Positions 35,615 to 49,388 of a stretch of 64,000 bases of DNA are shown piece after piece. The notes under the pieces were generated by a model. The model was not told the origin of the DNA. It did not search any database and was given only the letters and a program-made list of their open reading frames with translations. Source of the DNA: Rotaria macrura. Its lineage: Eukaryota > Rotifera > Eurotatoria > Philodinida > Philodinidae. A program made the position numbers and the translations under genes. How positions within the stretch are numbered: position 1 is the stretch's first letter; each line of letters starts with the position of its first letter. Location of the stretch: the NCBI GenBank assembly GCA_900239685.1, contig OENT01000284.1, forward strand, positions 1 to 64,000, in the 5' to 3' direction.

Positions 35615-38600
35615 TTATTGAGACGATGGTCGATGACCATAGATATTTATATATTGTTCGAGTTCTTGTTGTAGAAATGCAGTACGTTGTTGTAAATAGA
35701 TAACTTGTTGTTTTAATGCATGTATTGTATTTTCTAAATCGAGACGAACATCATTCGATAAAAGACCTTTGACATTGTTTTCATATGATAAACGATATTC
35801 AATCAGTTCATGTTTATGTTGTTCTTTTAAATGTGATAGTTTACGTTCGAGTTGTTCTTTCTTCGATGCTAATGTATTGAAGTTCTTTTCTAAATTCTTC
35901 ATACATAAATCAAATTGCTAAAAGAAAACAAAATTTCGAATATGTCAACAGAATGTTTGAATGTCATGTTCGTTTTTCTAATATTAAACATCAGCAAATC
36001 AAGTTTAGTTTTCAATTACAAGATCTCATGACGATCAATCATTTTCAGTATGAACAATGGTGCTAAGGTGTAAGGCATTGTTCGCACTAGACTCTGATCT
36101 CAATGTTTCAGTTAACATGATTTATTGAATACTTTTCTGTCAATTGAACATATAGTAAATATTTGCATACAATTCGGAGTTCCCAAATGAACGAATTTCT
36201 ACTCGTAAAAATAACGTGGCAATCATAAAGACCGAAGATTCATTGTCGACTCTAGGAATGTCAATTGAAGGATACAGTGTCTGTTTTCACTTTAAAGGAT
36301 CATGTTTATGTTGTATTGAAGTTTATAATGTCAGTGTAGAGTGTAGTCTAAATAGGACTTAAAGTATTATTGTAAATACTGTTATAATTGTATACTAATG
36401 ATTAGAGAGTCATAAGTGTCTTTTATTCCGAAGTTGGTGTGTGTTTTAACAATATCTGCTTCTTACACATTGTTAATTTCGAAGAAGTTAAAGTCGCCCT
36501 GTGACACAATTCATTATATCCTGTAGTCATTAAATACATAGGAATTTTTTTCTTACACAAGCGAACAGAAATCATACATTCAAGTATACTTCACTACTTA
36601 TTTGATGATACATTCGTTAGCTACGTGGAATCTTATATATTTTCGCATAGTAGAATAGTCTCTGTTAAATCATTCATAGATGTTCGATCGTCGAACTTGA
36701 CATTGAAAGTTCTAGAGAGCATCTTCAGATCATTCATACTTAAGACAAATGTGCATCAACTTCTTCTTATGATATCATGGTAAATTCATTCGATATTCAC
36801 ATAAAATTTAACCGATATGTAAGTTTTTAATTTGTAGATATTAGATTTAGTCATCTCCTTCGTTCTTTAGAGTTTCACATCAGAATCTAATGATGTATCA
36901 ATATCAAAAATGACTTTGGTCTTGAAAATAGTTTTTTTTATAGAATTATTCATTTCAGTTTTCAAATATTTTACGAATTACTACTGGTTCATTTGTAATT
37001 AATACATGATGAAACAAACGATGGCTATGATCGAGTTGCTTTCATTCCGCATTAAAAATTATTTTCTTCTGCAAAAGAAGTTTAGTTGCATGGAGGCGGA
37101 CAAGCCAGTGGAATTTATAGGATGTCAAGAGTAACAATAAGTTTTCACCAATTATTTCAGACACTCATAAAATGTAATCATAAGTTTCGTTCTCACTTTT
37201 TTTCTATTCAGAAAATCTAGTTGAATAATTTGACATACTGTTTTGATTTCATTCTTTTCACGTAAAGATTGTTCACTTAACATTTTACATTGTTTTTCAT
37301 AAAATATTTTCGATTGATTTTCTTCTTCTTTAAATGTTTGAATAATTTTTTGTTGATCATTAATAATTAATTGTTGATTATTATAACGTACTTCAAATTC
37401 ATCTGTAACATAAACGTAGATTTATGTAGATGTATATATATAAATATATAAGAATGGAATACGTAAGCTTTTATTAAATCTGTCAACAAACCTTCCATTG
37501 CTTTTATTTGTTCATGTGTTTTAGAAATTAGTAATTCAGTACGTTTTTCATACTCGTCATATTTTTGTGTATAAGTTTTTTCCATTTTTTCAATAAATTG
37601 TTCGTATTCATCGACTATCTATGTAAGGATAACAAAAAAAAAACATTTCGTATAGATACAGTTGTTTGATTGATAGAAAAATAATGAATAAATCATGTTT
37701 TAGTTTTCTACTGAGTGATTGTTGAAAAAGAAAAACGATACTGTGTTCTTTGTTCATTTTAAGGAAATCGCATTAGTTTCGATGACACGTTGAGAAAGAC
37801 AGAAATGATAATAACTATGTGAGATGGTACAGTGAATTTTAATTATAATCAATGATCCACAAGATTCATAGAGAAAAATATTACCTGTACAATTGATTAT
37901 TATTTTATTTTATTAATGAAATATACTTTATAGCTGAATGACGTAGAATTTAGTTTGTAACTGGTAGAATATTTAAAAAGTAAAACAAAAAAAATAATTT
38001 GATCTTTCTGTACTTTGAAAAATTTACATTAATATGTCTATATCAGGGAATATCAATCAGTTCAGATCGTTAAAGAAAGAGAAGCATCAATGAACGAAAA
38101 CGATTCACTTGTGTTCCCTTGTTGACAGGAACGGCTAAACATACATACTTGCAAGTTTTATAGTGAAGAATCAAATACTAAAGCACATATTTAACAACTG
38201 ATAATAGTACAGTATCGATATTGCCACAATCAATTGGCTTCTGATTAAAACTACTAAGAATTTTGAATTCATGTTTTTGTATGTAGAAAAAATGTCTTGA
38301 TTTATCAATTAAATTATTTGAACAGATTTAATTAATACGGTTGACTACTTCATAAAAATGATCAGCATGATCGACTAGTGCCGTGAAGTTATTCTAATTG
38401 TTAAATAGCATAACTACAATACAACAAACTACAGAAGGTCGTAAGTACGATTTATCTCAATTAATAGCAGAAACTATTGAAAACGACACGTCCTGACATT
38501 CCATATGATTAACTTATTTTTAATTGGTCCAAGAAAAGAAATTACTTTTGAATATCTATGAGTAAAATAGAATTTCACGTAGTTTACAAGGCATACAGAA

Positions 38601-41600
38601 ATTAAGTCGAAACTGTACATGGAAAACTCAACATACAATTATTCCTTTCGAAGTATCTTATTTCATAACGTTTTCAGTACTAATTAGATAAGCATCATTT
38701 ATGTTTGAGATATGACTAAAGAGAGAATTTTCGCTAGTGGTTCTTGAAGATTTCAATGAATTTATGCCTTTGGATACATCAGAACATTCTTATGAAAATT
38801 CCTAAGCTATTAAGGTACATGTTTGAAAAACATCTGAGCGTTTGTTTTTTATTTCTATAGGAATTCATGAAAAACTAGTCTTATAAAAACAACATTATCA
38901 TTATCAAATCTCAATGTGCACTTGAATATCTTTAGAATTTTTTCAATCGTGTTAATGATTTATCTAAAAGGCGAAATTTCATTGAAATCTCGTAGGATTA
39001 AAGTCGAAAACAAACAATCACACAACGATTGAGAATATTTTCAGTAAGATTAGTTGATTTTCGAATAGAAATATTCATCGCTGGGGTTTTGGTCAACAAA
39101 ACAATGAAGATAGACATGGTGTTGTGTCGCTTGTCATATATATCGAATTATCTTTAACAAAGATCATAGTTATTTCTTTAAAATCGATCGTTTAACTTCA
39201 TAATCATCAATGTCATCATTATGAATCTAGATATCTATATATGTTATGTACAAACGTAGAAAACAAGTAATCATTCTTTTACATTTGTAAAACTATTAAC
39301 CTAGAAATCAGAAGAATACATTCTTATAATTTTAGTTCTTTTGTTCATTTACATTACGTGTGAATGTATAATCAAAATTTTCTGATTAGAAAAAAAAATA
39401 TTCTCATCTATGTAATAATAAGCGTCATCAAAGTTGAGACTATTACACATTCATTGACACTGAAAAATATGTGTAACTCAATGAAATTTATCGATGCCTA
39501 TGATATACATCAGCTGTCACCACTTTCATCAATATGTTTGTTCCCATGTTAAAAATGAGAATGAAGGTTAATGTACTGTGATTGTTAAAGTAATAATCGG
39601 TATGAGACTATTTTTCATCACAGCAGGAATCGAAATGTGACTTTCTTTTGCGTTAGAATTCATTTTTTGCCATACTCTTTAACTGTGTAGACATGTATGG
39701 ATGAATTAATTGTATAAGAAAATTCAAAATTATGAATAATATTTTATGTAGAACGTTTTCTTTTTCTGCCGTTTAAACAAACCTGCTGTTTTTCGACTTC
39801 ATGTGTAAGATTTGTTTCAACAGATAATTGATTGAATTTTTGTAAATCAGTCTTTATTTTATCGTCTTTCTTATTAATAATTTGTTCGTATTTACGTTTT
39901 AGTTCATCGATTTCTTTGCCAAAAGTATCACGTAATTTATCTTGATCTCTAAATTTACGAAACAAAAAGAAAAGAATACACTTTGTTTTTTATTCGATGA
40001 ATACAAACTGTTGATTAGCTTGTTCGTATTCATGTTTCAATCTATTGATTAATACTTGTTCATTATCACGTTGTTTATTATTCATATCTTGAATCTGAAG
40101 AATTAACGACATAGGAGAAATTCATAATTTTAAAAAAAAGACATTGAAGTTTACTTGATTTTCTAAATCAATCTTAATTTGATAGTTTTGTTGTCGTAAT
40201 TCTTTCTGTACTTGTTCATGGTGTTGATTTAATGAGATATAATTACTATTTTGTTCTTTTAGTTCATGTTTTAATCTTTGAATTTTTTTCTCATAATCAT
40301 CCTCATATTGTTTCTTATTATTATGATAGATTATATCTCGTTCTTCTAGTTGTTGTTCAAATGATTTTTCAATCGTATGAAATTGTTCTGTTATGTTAAA
40401 TAATTTTTTTTCTAAATCATCTATTGTTTTCGTTGATTTGGTTTTTAATAAATCATTTTCTTTACGTAACAAATCAATGCTTGTTTCACATCGAAGATTA
40501 ATAGATTTAAATTCATTCTCAAATCGTTGAACTCTATCAGTATGCTCACGATCAATATGACGTTGTTTATTTGTTAATTCTTGAACCTAAACATACAAAT
40601 TCGATTTTAAATGACATGTGAAATGCAAATAATAATGACTTCTATTCTTTTGAAATCCAACGAAATATTTCATTTTTTTTTGGAATAAGAAAATTCAACG
40701 TTCAATATCTAGTAAATTTATTGAAATTCGATCAAAGACATTCTTCTCAATTCTAATGATGGCTAGAATATTGCTGAGCATAGGTTGTTTTTCTTGATCT
40801 TTTTAAAAATATGACGATTGATGATGAATTAAAATTTCAATGCTTGTGTTTTAACTCGAATAAAAATGTCGTCATGTTTATTCTAATAAAGTTAATTCGG
40901 AGATTTTCCAATTCTCGAGAATCTATGTATAGTCGTTTTATGTTCGGCTCGATTATTATTCTCGAAGGTCATAAATAAATACTGTGTAATTAGTTACATT
41001 AGTGAGAAAACAAACAGATCATTCTTTCGGTTTTAATCGATGATTAGAACTTCGCGTTTCTGTCGTCGTCGTTGTTTTTATTCACTCAGACCGTCTCGAG
41101 CTTAAAAATCTATGTCATACCAAGGACATTTCAAGCATTTCAAACTGTTTAGAATAAATTGAGACCGTACAAGAGACATTATGATCAAATTTTCAGTTCT
41201 ATAACATAACGTTTGAGAAGAAATATTCATCGAATAAGGTTTAATAATAGTTCATTCGATAATCAGAATTCGTATATAAGGCTTCATTCTCAATATTTAA
41301 TTTTCTTTTTGATTGAAAGAACGTATAAGAATGTATGGCATGAGAGTAACTTACTTTAAAAAAATAGTTTTACTTTCAGTATAAAGGAAAAAATTGACAA
41401 GTTGAAAAAAATCTCAAAACATACATGGCATTTTCTAGTCACATATAGAGCTTAACGGAATAAAAAAAAGAAAACGAAATCTTATTCTATTATGTTCTCT
41501 CAAGTAAAATCAAAGGAGTAAATGTATGGTGTCACGATTCTCATACATAATTAGATTTTACATACAACTTGTTATTATAAGGAAAACAATTCTTCGATAC

Positions 41601-43267
41601 GTTGTGCAAACGTTATAGACATATTGACGAACAAGTGCACATGTGTATTTCTGACAGTGTTAACTCTTCTAATAATGAAGACATATATCATGTCAAAATG
41701 ATTACCCTTATCGAACTTGTAACATAGATAAAAAATCTACAAAGCTTAACAACTTCTATTAAGATACACTATCAATGTTGTGTGGATAATATTTAATGAG
41801 TCAGAAACGTATCTTCGGTATGAGGCATTTGTATGAGAATGTTTTGTTTTGTCATAAAATAATATTCTTTCACAAATGACTTGTTGTCATGAACATAAAA
41901 ATCTGTCATCAATCTTTTCGTGTAGAAATACGATCCTAAAGTTCAACAGGCAAATTCATAAAACTAAATTTGAATACAAGTACAACATGATTTTGATTAT
42001 GCATAGATTATACTGTCATGATTAAATTATATGATCTCAGGAGAATATCAAACGGACGATTACTATCAAAAGAACTGTGTCGAGTCGTCAATCTATCAAA
42101 AGATAAAAATCTAACTGATGCTCGTATGTGATATTCAATACGTTTTTATTTGAAATCGAACAACATTGATAAATTTTCTATAGACGTAATTACTCATTCC
42201 ATTCTAAATAACAGCCCATAGATCATGATCATTATTTCTTCTTGTTAGAAACAGTTGCTCTTATTTTAAATCTATCGTAGGAATGAAAATTCTTCTCTAT
42301 TAACATACTTGTATTTGTAATTGTTCATTAGTTTTTATTAATTGATTTTTATCATCTTCTAATTTCTGTTTCACTTGTTGAAGATGTTCAACATTGGAAC
42401 GTAAGTCTATCATTCGTTTTTCCATTTCATCAACCATCGATTCATTTGTTGACTGTTGATATTTATAATTATTCTCCATTTTTTTTAAACGCTAAATAGG
42501 AAAAACAAATGTATATTCCTCTATTTATAATTTTAATAAAATATAATTCTTACTTGATTTGTTTCCTCTAATAAATCTTGATATAATCTTGAATGTTGTT
42601 GTTTGATATCTTGTCTATCATTTTCATGAAATATTTTCATCTCATGAAGTTTTCTCTCTAATGTACTTTTGAATTCTTTTAAATGTTGCTGTGATGTTTT
42701 CTGTTCAATATTGAAATAATGGAAAGTTTGAAAGAAAAAGAACTTTTTCTTCTGATAAAATTAAAAAGAATATTAGAACATTACTTGTTCAATTTTATTT
42801 TGTTCTTTCTCATGTTCAAGTTGAATTTTTAAACGTTTATTTTCTTCATTTATCTGACCTGCATGAATTTCTAATTGTTTGTAACTATCTTCTAATTCAT
42901 GTAATTTTGTTTCATAATGAAGTTTTAATTTATTCAATTCAATAGTTTTACTTTCATTCATTTGTTTTATTTTTCTATCATATTCTCGTTGCCAAATAAG
43001 ACGTACTTCAGTATCATTCGAATTAGAATAACGAGTTCGACGAGACGACACATGTATAGATGATATTAAATCGTGAGATGATTCAGATCGATTCTGTTGT
43101 CGTTGTTCATTTAGCAACGGTGTTGTTGTTATCGATGATGTAGCTGAGTGTATGGGCTGAATTGATTTAATACCATCGAAGCTTTCAGATTCTTGAACGT
43201 TGCCTGGTGGTTGTTCATATTGAATAAATAAGCTTTCATCTTGTTCACCGATGGATAATGAGGTCAT
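35615..43267 (-). CDS. Long coiled-coil protein, centrosomal/ciliary type (nine exons)
   Basis: Minus-strand exons: 43267-42785, 42700-42554, 42491-42309, 40586-40155, 40094-40009, 39948-39783, 37618-37492, 37402-37239, 35917-35615. All phases agree and give 696 residues. Residues 1-90 are disordered and Ser/Thr-rich. From about 95 (IWQREYDRKIKQM) to the end it is almost continuous Glu/Lys/Gln-rich coiled coil, closing with ALKQQVIYLQQRTAFLQQEL. No enzymatic domain is seen. The C-terminal heptads recall CEP112 and related centrosomal rods, but the N-terminal domain of CEP112 is absent, so I assign no name. Three introns exceed 1.3 kb and the others are 60-89 nt. Three donors read GTTTGT. Its neighbour on the other side of the elongase is the CEP152-like gene. 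Confidence 0.72.
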
Positions 43268-43326
43268 TTATACAAACACCTCAATCGATGAAGTAAGAAA
43301 TGAGAAAAAAAGGAGAAAAGAATCGA

Positions 43327-43354
43327 GAATGAATGAATGAATGAATGAATGAAT
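43327..43354 (+). repeat. (GAAT)7 microsatellite
   Basis: Seven perfect GAAT units about 60 bp upstream of the coiled-coil gene start, probably inside its 5' UTR or promoter. Confidence 0.97.
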
Positions 43355-46300
43355 GGAAGCCTGCTTGTAACCGCAACACTGCTATTTCTAAATTACATAA
43401 ACAATAATAATAATAATAAACATGAAAAGAAATAATCTGATCATAGATGGCGTTCACTTATGTTCAATTTCAGTTCTTATGTAAATGGAAAGTGTATTGA
43501 TGGAAATCATAAAAGTTGAAGCATATAACCTAATAAGAAAAATATAAAACTGTTCATTGTCAACCAAGCCGATCATTCCTCTATAATGTAAAATCAAGAT
43601 TTTTGAAGTCCGATGCATTCTCACACTTATTTAATTCTTAAATTATTCTAAAGGTTAGCTTGTTTCTATGATACAATCGATTCTTGTTGATTATAGAAGA
43701 TTCCGAGAAAATATTCATTGAACAAACAATGTTAAATGAAAAATTCTTCTTTTTGATCATATTCTATGAATGCTTTGTCATATTAGTCGTACATCGAATT
43801 GGAGAAGGATTATTTGTTGAAAAATGGCTCTAGAACTCATTTCAGACTTGACTGAATCTTAGGGGTATGGCCAATGAACCAGATTCAATCAGTGATTAGT
43901 ATCAAAATTTCGTTCGTCATAATTTACAGTTTTAGTATTTATCGAAAAAGAAATCATCGAACGATTCATCTTTTCATTTTTTTTCTAGAAACTGATTATG
44001 GAGATGATTACCTCCCATAGTCATGATATTACTTTGTAGTCTTTGAACGAAAATTGTGCTAACAATACGTGACCACTTTTCTTTTTGGATGAAGTCAGTA
44101 GTCACATGCAACTTAGACAATTTCTAATATGTGACGTCTGTTGTTGTGCTACAAGTATTGCTTTAATAGCTAATGTAATATATCACGAAGAATAGATCTT
44201 TTACGCGTGAGAACAAAGGGGATCTTATAGTCACTGTTGAGTTACAAAGTACGTAATTGATCGTGAAGGCATGCAAATTTTTACGTTCACCATAATATAA
44301 AAAACGATTTATTGATTATATACAAAATTATGGTACTCAATGTCAATCTGATGTCACTATTTTATAGATTCGCTGACTTATGTTAATAAATGCGTTGAAG
44401 AACTTTACATTTATTGGTAGATTCACTTTCAAATATTTAACACTCATATAAATGTGGAACATATGGTTCATGATCGTATAGTCAGCGATTCAGTTCCGTT
44501 TTTTCTATATTGAAAGCAGCCTCTGTAAAAAGAACACGTTGCTCATATATTCCACTGTAACAGTATTCGCCGAAATCTAGGGTATAACATTTTCACTTGA
44601 ATTCTCAAGGAGAATATGCTATATATATTTCATTGGACTCTAGTTTTCTATTAGACATATATGATGTACTTTCAAGTTGTTGATTGCTTTGATTTCAAAA
44701 CAATAATGACGTTTACATTTTTATTTAATTCAAAACTATTCATTATTCGATGCAGCAGCGAATATTTCATTACATTATGGTAAACAAGAAGAATTAGAGA
44801 TGAAGAAACAAAAAAAATCAAGATAATAATGTTGTTAGTATTCCTCTTTTCTATACCATTCGAATGTGTTGATATGCACTAATACGCCAAAGTAATTACT
44901 TCTGCTTAGATGGAAAAATTTAATAAGGGTAAGTGCATGCATGTAATGATTCACTCTAATGAAAAGATAAACTTGCTTTCTCTCTCTCGCTCTCGATTCA
45001 TGGGGTCATGTGATTGATTTGTGATTGAAAACATCAAATTTATTCAACGGAAATATATCCTGGAGAAATGCTCTTTATGCAATTTTTTTTTCATTCTAAA
45101 AGTTTCTAACTCTACAGTTAATTTCCTAATTCTATGCCATTATTAGCAGCATGTATGACGCATAGTCAAGATTACAATAGTTAGCATGTTACGTAATATT
45201 GAATTAATGTATGAGTCCTATGAATTGGAAAATTACACCATACATTTATCACGCCATGCGTAATATTCCAATGTGAGAAATGAATCTATTTTGAGAAAAT
45301 GTGCTTATCAATTTTGATCGTTTTGCTCAGTATAAAATAGTAGGGCGACGGTAATGATAGATGAACTAGCAATACAACGGAGGGCAAAAAAAAATTATTA
45401 TTTCTCGAGTCATATCTGTCTAGTGTACGAATGAATTTTTCCGAAACCTTCCTTAGCACTCAGGATGATGTTATAGAATGTAATATGAGTGAGATTTCTT
45501 CAAAAGTATCAATGGTTCTTTGTTTGCCTATCGAATGATCATCTTACTCTACCTGAACTAAGGATATTTTCTTCTTATCTTAGAAATAAATGAAGGATCA
45601 TGGTCTTCAGACTTCACAGCACAAATGTTGTATCAATCCAATTTTCTCGACGATGACTTTATATGATCGACTTGAAATTTTGAGAGCAAATAGGTTTCTG
45701 CTGATAGATGAAATCTAGTTTCAGTAAACAGTTCTCAGAATTCGTCTTCAGGTTCAAGGAGACATCACACTTCGAGAATTCTCCTTACACCGTTTCTTTC
45801 CTATCTTAAAAATCAAGATAGCATCCTATAAAGTTGTAACTTCATCTGCAAAAAAGAGAAGGATAGTAGATCTAATGGCCATCCTCGAGCTATTACCTCA
45901 GTATCACAATGGGATACTATAGCATTTCGTCTTCAACACAACAAAACTAATTGAAAAGATATGTAGATGTTGAAATAGAGACATGAATATCTGAATGATT
46001 CTAGGAAGGTATTCGCCCTCCAACAGCATCATCATGTATGGCACGAAAAACGAAACCGTCTTAGTCATTCTTTTGAAAACTCGACGAAACAAAAACATGA
46101 GAAATAAAGGATAACTATGCTTTTAAGTCAACATGTGAATTACACGCAAATATGTGCATCATGCAAAGTGTCAGTGTGCTTCCGTTTCTCTCCTATTTAA
46201 ATTTATCACAATGATATATCGATGTATTCGATTACATCGATTTTACGCAGATCAACAAGAATCCGAAATTATGCTCAATTTGTTCCACTGCAAACATAAT

Positions 46301-47721
46301 CTAATAAAAAATTATGAAAATGTATAATAATAATAATAATACAGAAAGTCAATGAACACAGATATAACAGATGTTTTAGAAATAGTGATACATACACTAT
46401 TTTTTTTGCCATTTATCAATTTATGAAACATGATCAATTAGACATAAAACCATATTGGGCCATTCATAACAGCATGTATCCTTGTATGAAAATTTCTTAA
46501 ACAATCTATTTGATAAACAAAACATATGTTTCTACTATGAGTAATGGAACAGATGATTTTATTTGTTGAATAGGTTGTATCTCATATACTTAATTATTTC
46601 TTTTTGAAAAATATTTTGCTTTTTCTAGATGGATAGTTTAAATTAGGTTGAAAAACTAATATAGAAAAAGCAACAAAGTTGATTGCACTCTCAAGAAGTT
46701 GAAAATATTTTACTAAGAATAGTATCGAAAAACGAACAATGGAAAGCTCAATCTAGAACAACTTGATTATTTTCTCGGTCAAGATAAAACTACAAAATTC
46801 TCATGAATCCACAAAAGTAAGCATGGAATAACAACTTACAGATCACTAATCATTAGTTCGGTTGTGTTAATGAATGTCTTTAACTTGAGATCGAATCTAC
46901 GTATATTTATGTATTTCGTCGTGCAAGTGTATAGATGAAGGTTTCTTTTGATGCTGTTGATTCTAATGTTAGAAAATCTATTTTTTTCAAAAATGATCCT
47001 TGCCAATTTAACGATTGACAATCTGTACACACTTTTATTTTACATTTCGTTTATCTTCATTTACAATCATTTATGAGCAAGTGACTTTGACTGAAATATT
47101 CACAAAAAAAACTCATCTTACATGTCGCTTTTATCCTGATTGTGCGAATAAAATATACATCTCATGCAAGCAGTGGTATGTGTACTGTTGATTTTTGGCG
47201 AAGTTTTCGTCTTATAAGGCTTTAGTATTGATGTAAGTATCGAGTAGTAAAAAATATGCTCGAAATTCATGACAAAAAAAGAATTTAGAGATTCAATTTC
47301 TTTTACCTAATTCAATATCTGAAATCGAAAGTCGTTTTCTTTTGTTTTCGATGGGTTGGCAAGTTAAAAGACAAAACCTATATTCTGTTCTTAAAAATTT
47401 TACATAAAAGTAAAACGATTGTTATTTTTGCGTCTGTTTTACTTGTGTTTTTTAAATCATTGTGTGCTTCGTTTTTTTTTTCATTCTTCTTCTTTTCTTC
47501 TTCATCGAATCGTAACGATAGACATGCATCGTTCAAATACACAAACACCATCTTGTAAGAAGTCATAAAATCGAACTTTTACCTTTTTCTCGTTCTGTTA
47601 TTATTCTCCAGAAATTAAAATTTAAGCCATTCCAATTTCTTTTTCTGTTCGTCATTTTTTGTTATTACAGGATTACAAGAAATGTAAGTATTTCATCTAC
47701 ATTCGATATATGATCTCAAAC

Positions 47722-47757
<36 letters not shown>
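47722..47757 (+). repeat. (TA)n microsatellite
   Basis: Alternating TA run with one CA interruption, between a GTAAGT donor-like site and the death-domain gene start. Confidence 0.95.
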
Positions 47758-47873
47758 CGTTTATGATCCTAGAGAGACTGCAAAAAACATCATAAATAAT
47801 CTTATATTTTGATTAAACTAACAGGATAGTAATTTTATAGTTTTTGTTTTTTTTTCCCATTTTACATAAAAGC

Positions 47874-49388
47874 ATGTCTGCAAGACCTTTATCATCTGGC
47901 AGTAAAGCTAGTGCGAAAAGAGTGGATTCATCATCATCCAAAAAGGAGAAGAAAAATATTCCAAAAGAGAATCCAGCCGATAATCATTATCAAGAACAAA
48001 TTAATGCATTGATATTAGAACGTGAAGAAATTCGTTCGAAACTAAATACTATTTGTTCGAAAATAATAGAAAACATTAATATCGATGATTATAAAAATGA
48101 CATCGATTTGACAAAACAACAACCATCGGACGTATCTCTCGATAATGTATTATCGATGATTGATAAAATATGTTTCTATCGAACAGCCTTTCTAAATCTT
48201 TTTCAAGAAACAGAAGAAAAAGAAAAACTTCCCGTTCAAAAACGAATCACACAATTGTCTATTGATCAGCCGAATTTATTTCGAAAACATCTTACATCAG
48301 ATCAACGTTTAACATTTGTTATACGTGAACGTGACTTATGGAAAGAAAATGCACAACTACTTCAAATCATGTATGCTACAGTTGGTAAGAAAGAAGATTC
48401 ATATCATAATATTACAGATAAAAGTTCGCCTATAATTTTAGTCGATCAATTAGAAATGGGTAAACTTAAAAAAGTAAATTCAACAACTACTGATATTCTT
48501 CGATCACATCGATTGAATCTCGAAGATATTTGTGTTATTTTTTCATCTCCATACATTCGATCAAGTAGGTTTAGTTGACTGTGTAAGTATTTTAAGTTAA
48601 CCAACAATAATATTCTTTATAGTTAAAGACGCAAAAAAACTACGTACAGAAGCAGCACTCGATAAAGAACTCGACGACATGAAAGATCAACAGACTTCAT
48701 CTGATTTCGATCGACAAGATAGTTATTATAATTCTACCATATCGTCATCTACACTCCCATTAAGTCTAAATGATGAGAAAGAACAACGTAATGATTCCTC
48801 TTCAAACATAAAACGAACAGTCTTATTTGCCAATGAAGTTAGCATTATTAGTGATAATTATGATTTTGATCGTCAACAAATAAAACATGAAGAGCCAATG
48901 AAACTAAAATTACTTTCTTTCAAATCACGTCTTCCGTCAGCATGTGAAACATCAATAGATAAAATGGATTCTAATCTACGCATGTCAATTGTCAAAGAAC
49001 TTAGTAAAGATGATTATATTCAAAGACCACTTTCGAAAAGGAGTGAGTTTCTTATCGTAAGATTTCATTTTGAATTTTTCTCTTCATTCAACTAGGTTCG
49101 AGTCACATAGCAAATGTTAATGATTGCAATTCTTATCAGCAACAAAAAAAATCACGAGATAGACTACCTGACTGGGTCGAATTAGCACGCTTAATTGGAA
49201 TTGCTGAATCCGAAATCGATCATTGGTTTTCACAAAGTCTTCAATATCCTGCCGGAAGAGTTATATCCACTTGGTGTAATGGTACATCACCACCACCGAC
49301 TGTTGCTCAATTACATTTATACCTTTCAACAAATAAACTTAATAGATTAGATCTAGCACATCAAATCGAAACTATGTATACCATTTAA
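47874..49388 (+). CDS. Coiled-coil protein with C-terminal death domain (three exons)
   Basis: Exons 47874-48564, 48623-49042 and 49096-49388, with 58- and 53-nt introns, encode 467 residues. The N-terminus is Ser/Lys-rich. Residues about 38-65 form a coiled coil (INALILEREEIRSKL), and a second helical region lies near 145-170. The middle is Ser-rich and probably disordered. Residues about 394-465 fit a death domain: LPDWVELARLIGIAESEID, then STWCNG, then a leucine-patterned last helix ending DLAHQIETMY. Death domains pair with other death domains in apoptosis or innate immune signalling, so this is probably an adaptor; the partner is unknown. No enzyme domain is attached. AATAAA sits only three bases past the stop (49391-49396). 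The start is the first ATG in frame, after a pyrimidine-rich leader. Confidence 0.78.

Larger units (their letters stand above)
43268..47873. other. Gene-poor divergent spacer
   Basis: About 4.6 kb between divergently transcribed genes. It holds a (GAAT)7 run, an AAT run near 43406, and a (TA)n run just upstream of the death-domain gene. A stretch at about 45640-45900 reads open in pieces but is broken by stops and has no recognised domain. A likely 5' UTR intron of the next gene begins with GTAAGT near 47690. Confidence 0.45.

Noticed and set aside
45640..45900. Patchy open stretch that reads partly protein-like on the plus strand
   Set aside because: Broken by several stops, no recognisable domain, and no consistent splice model.
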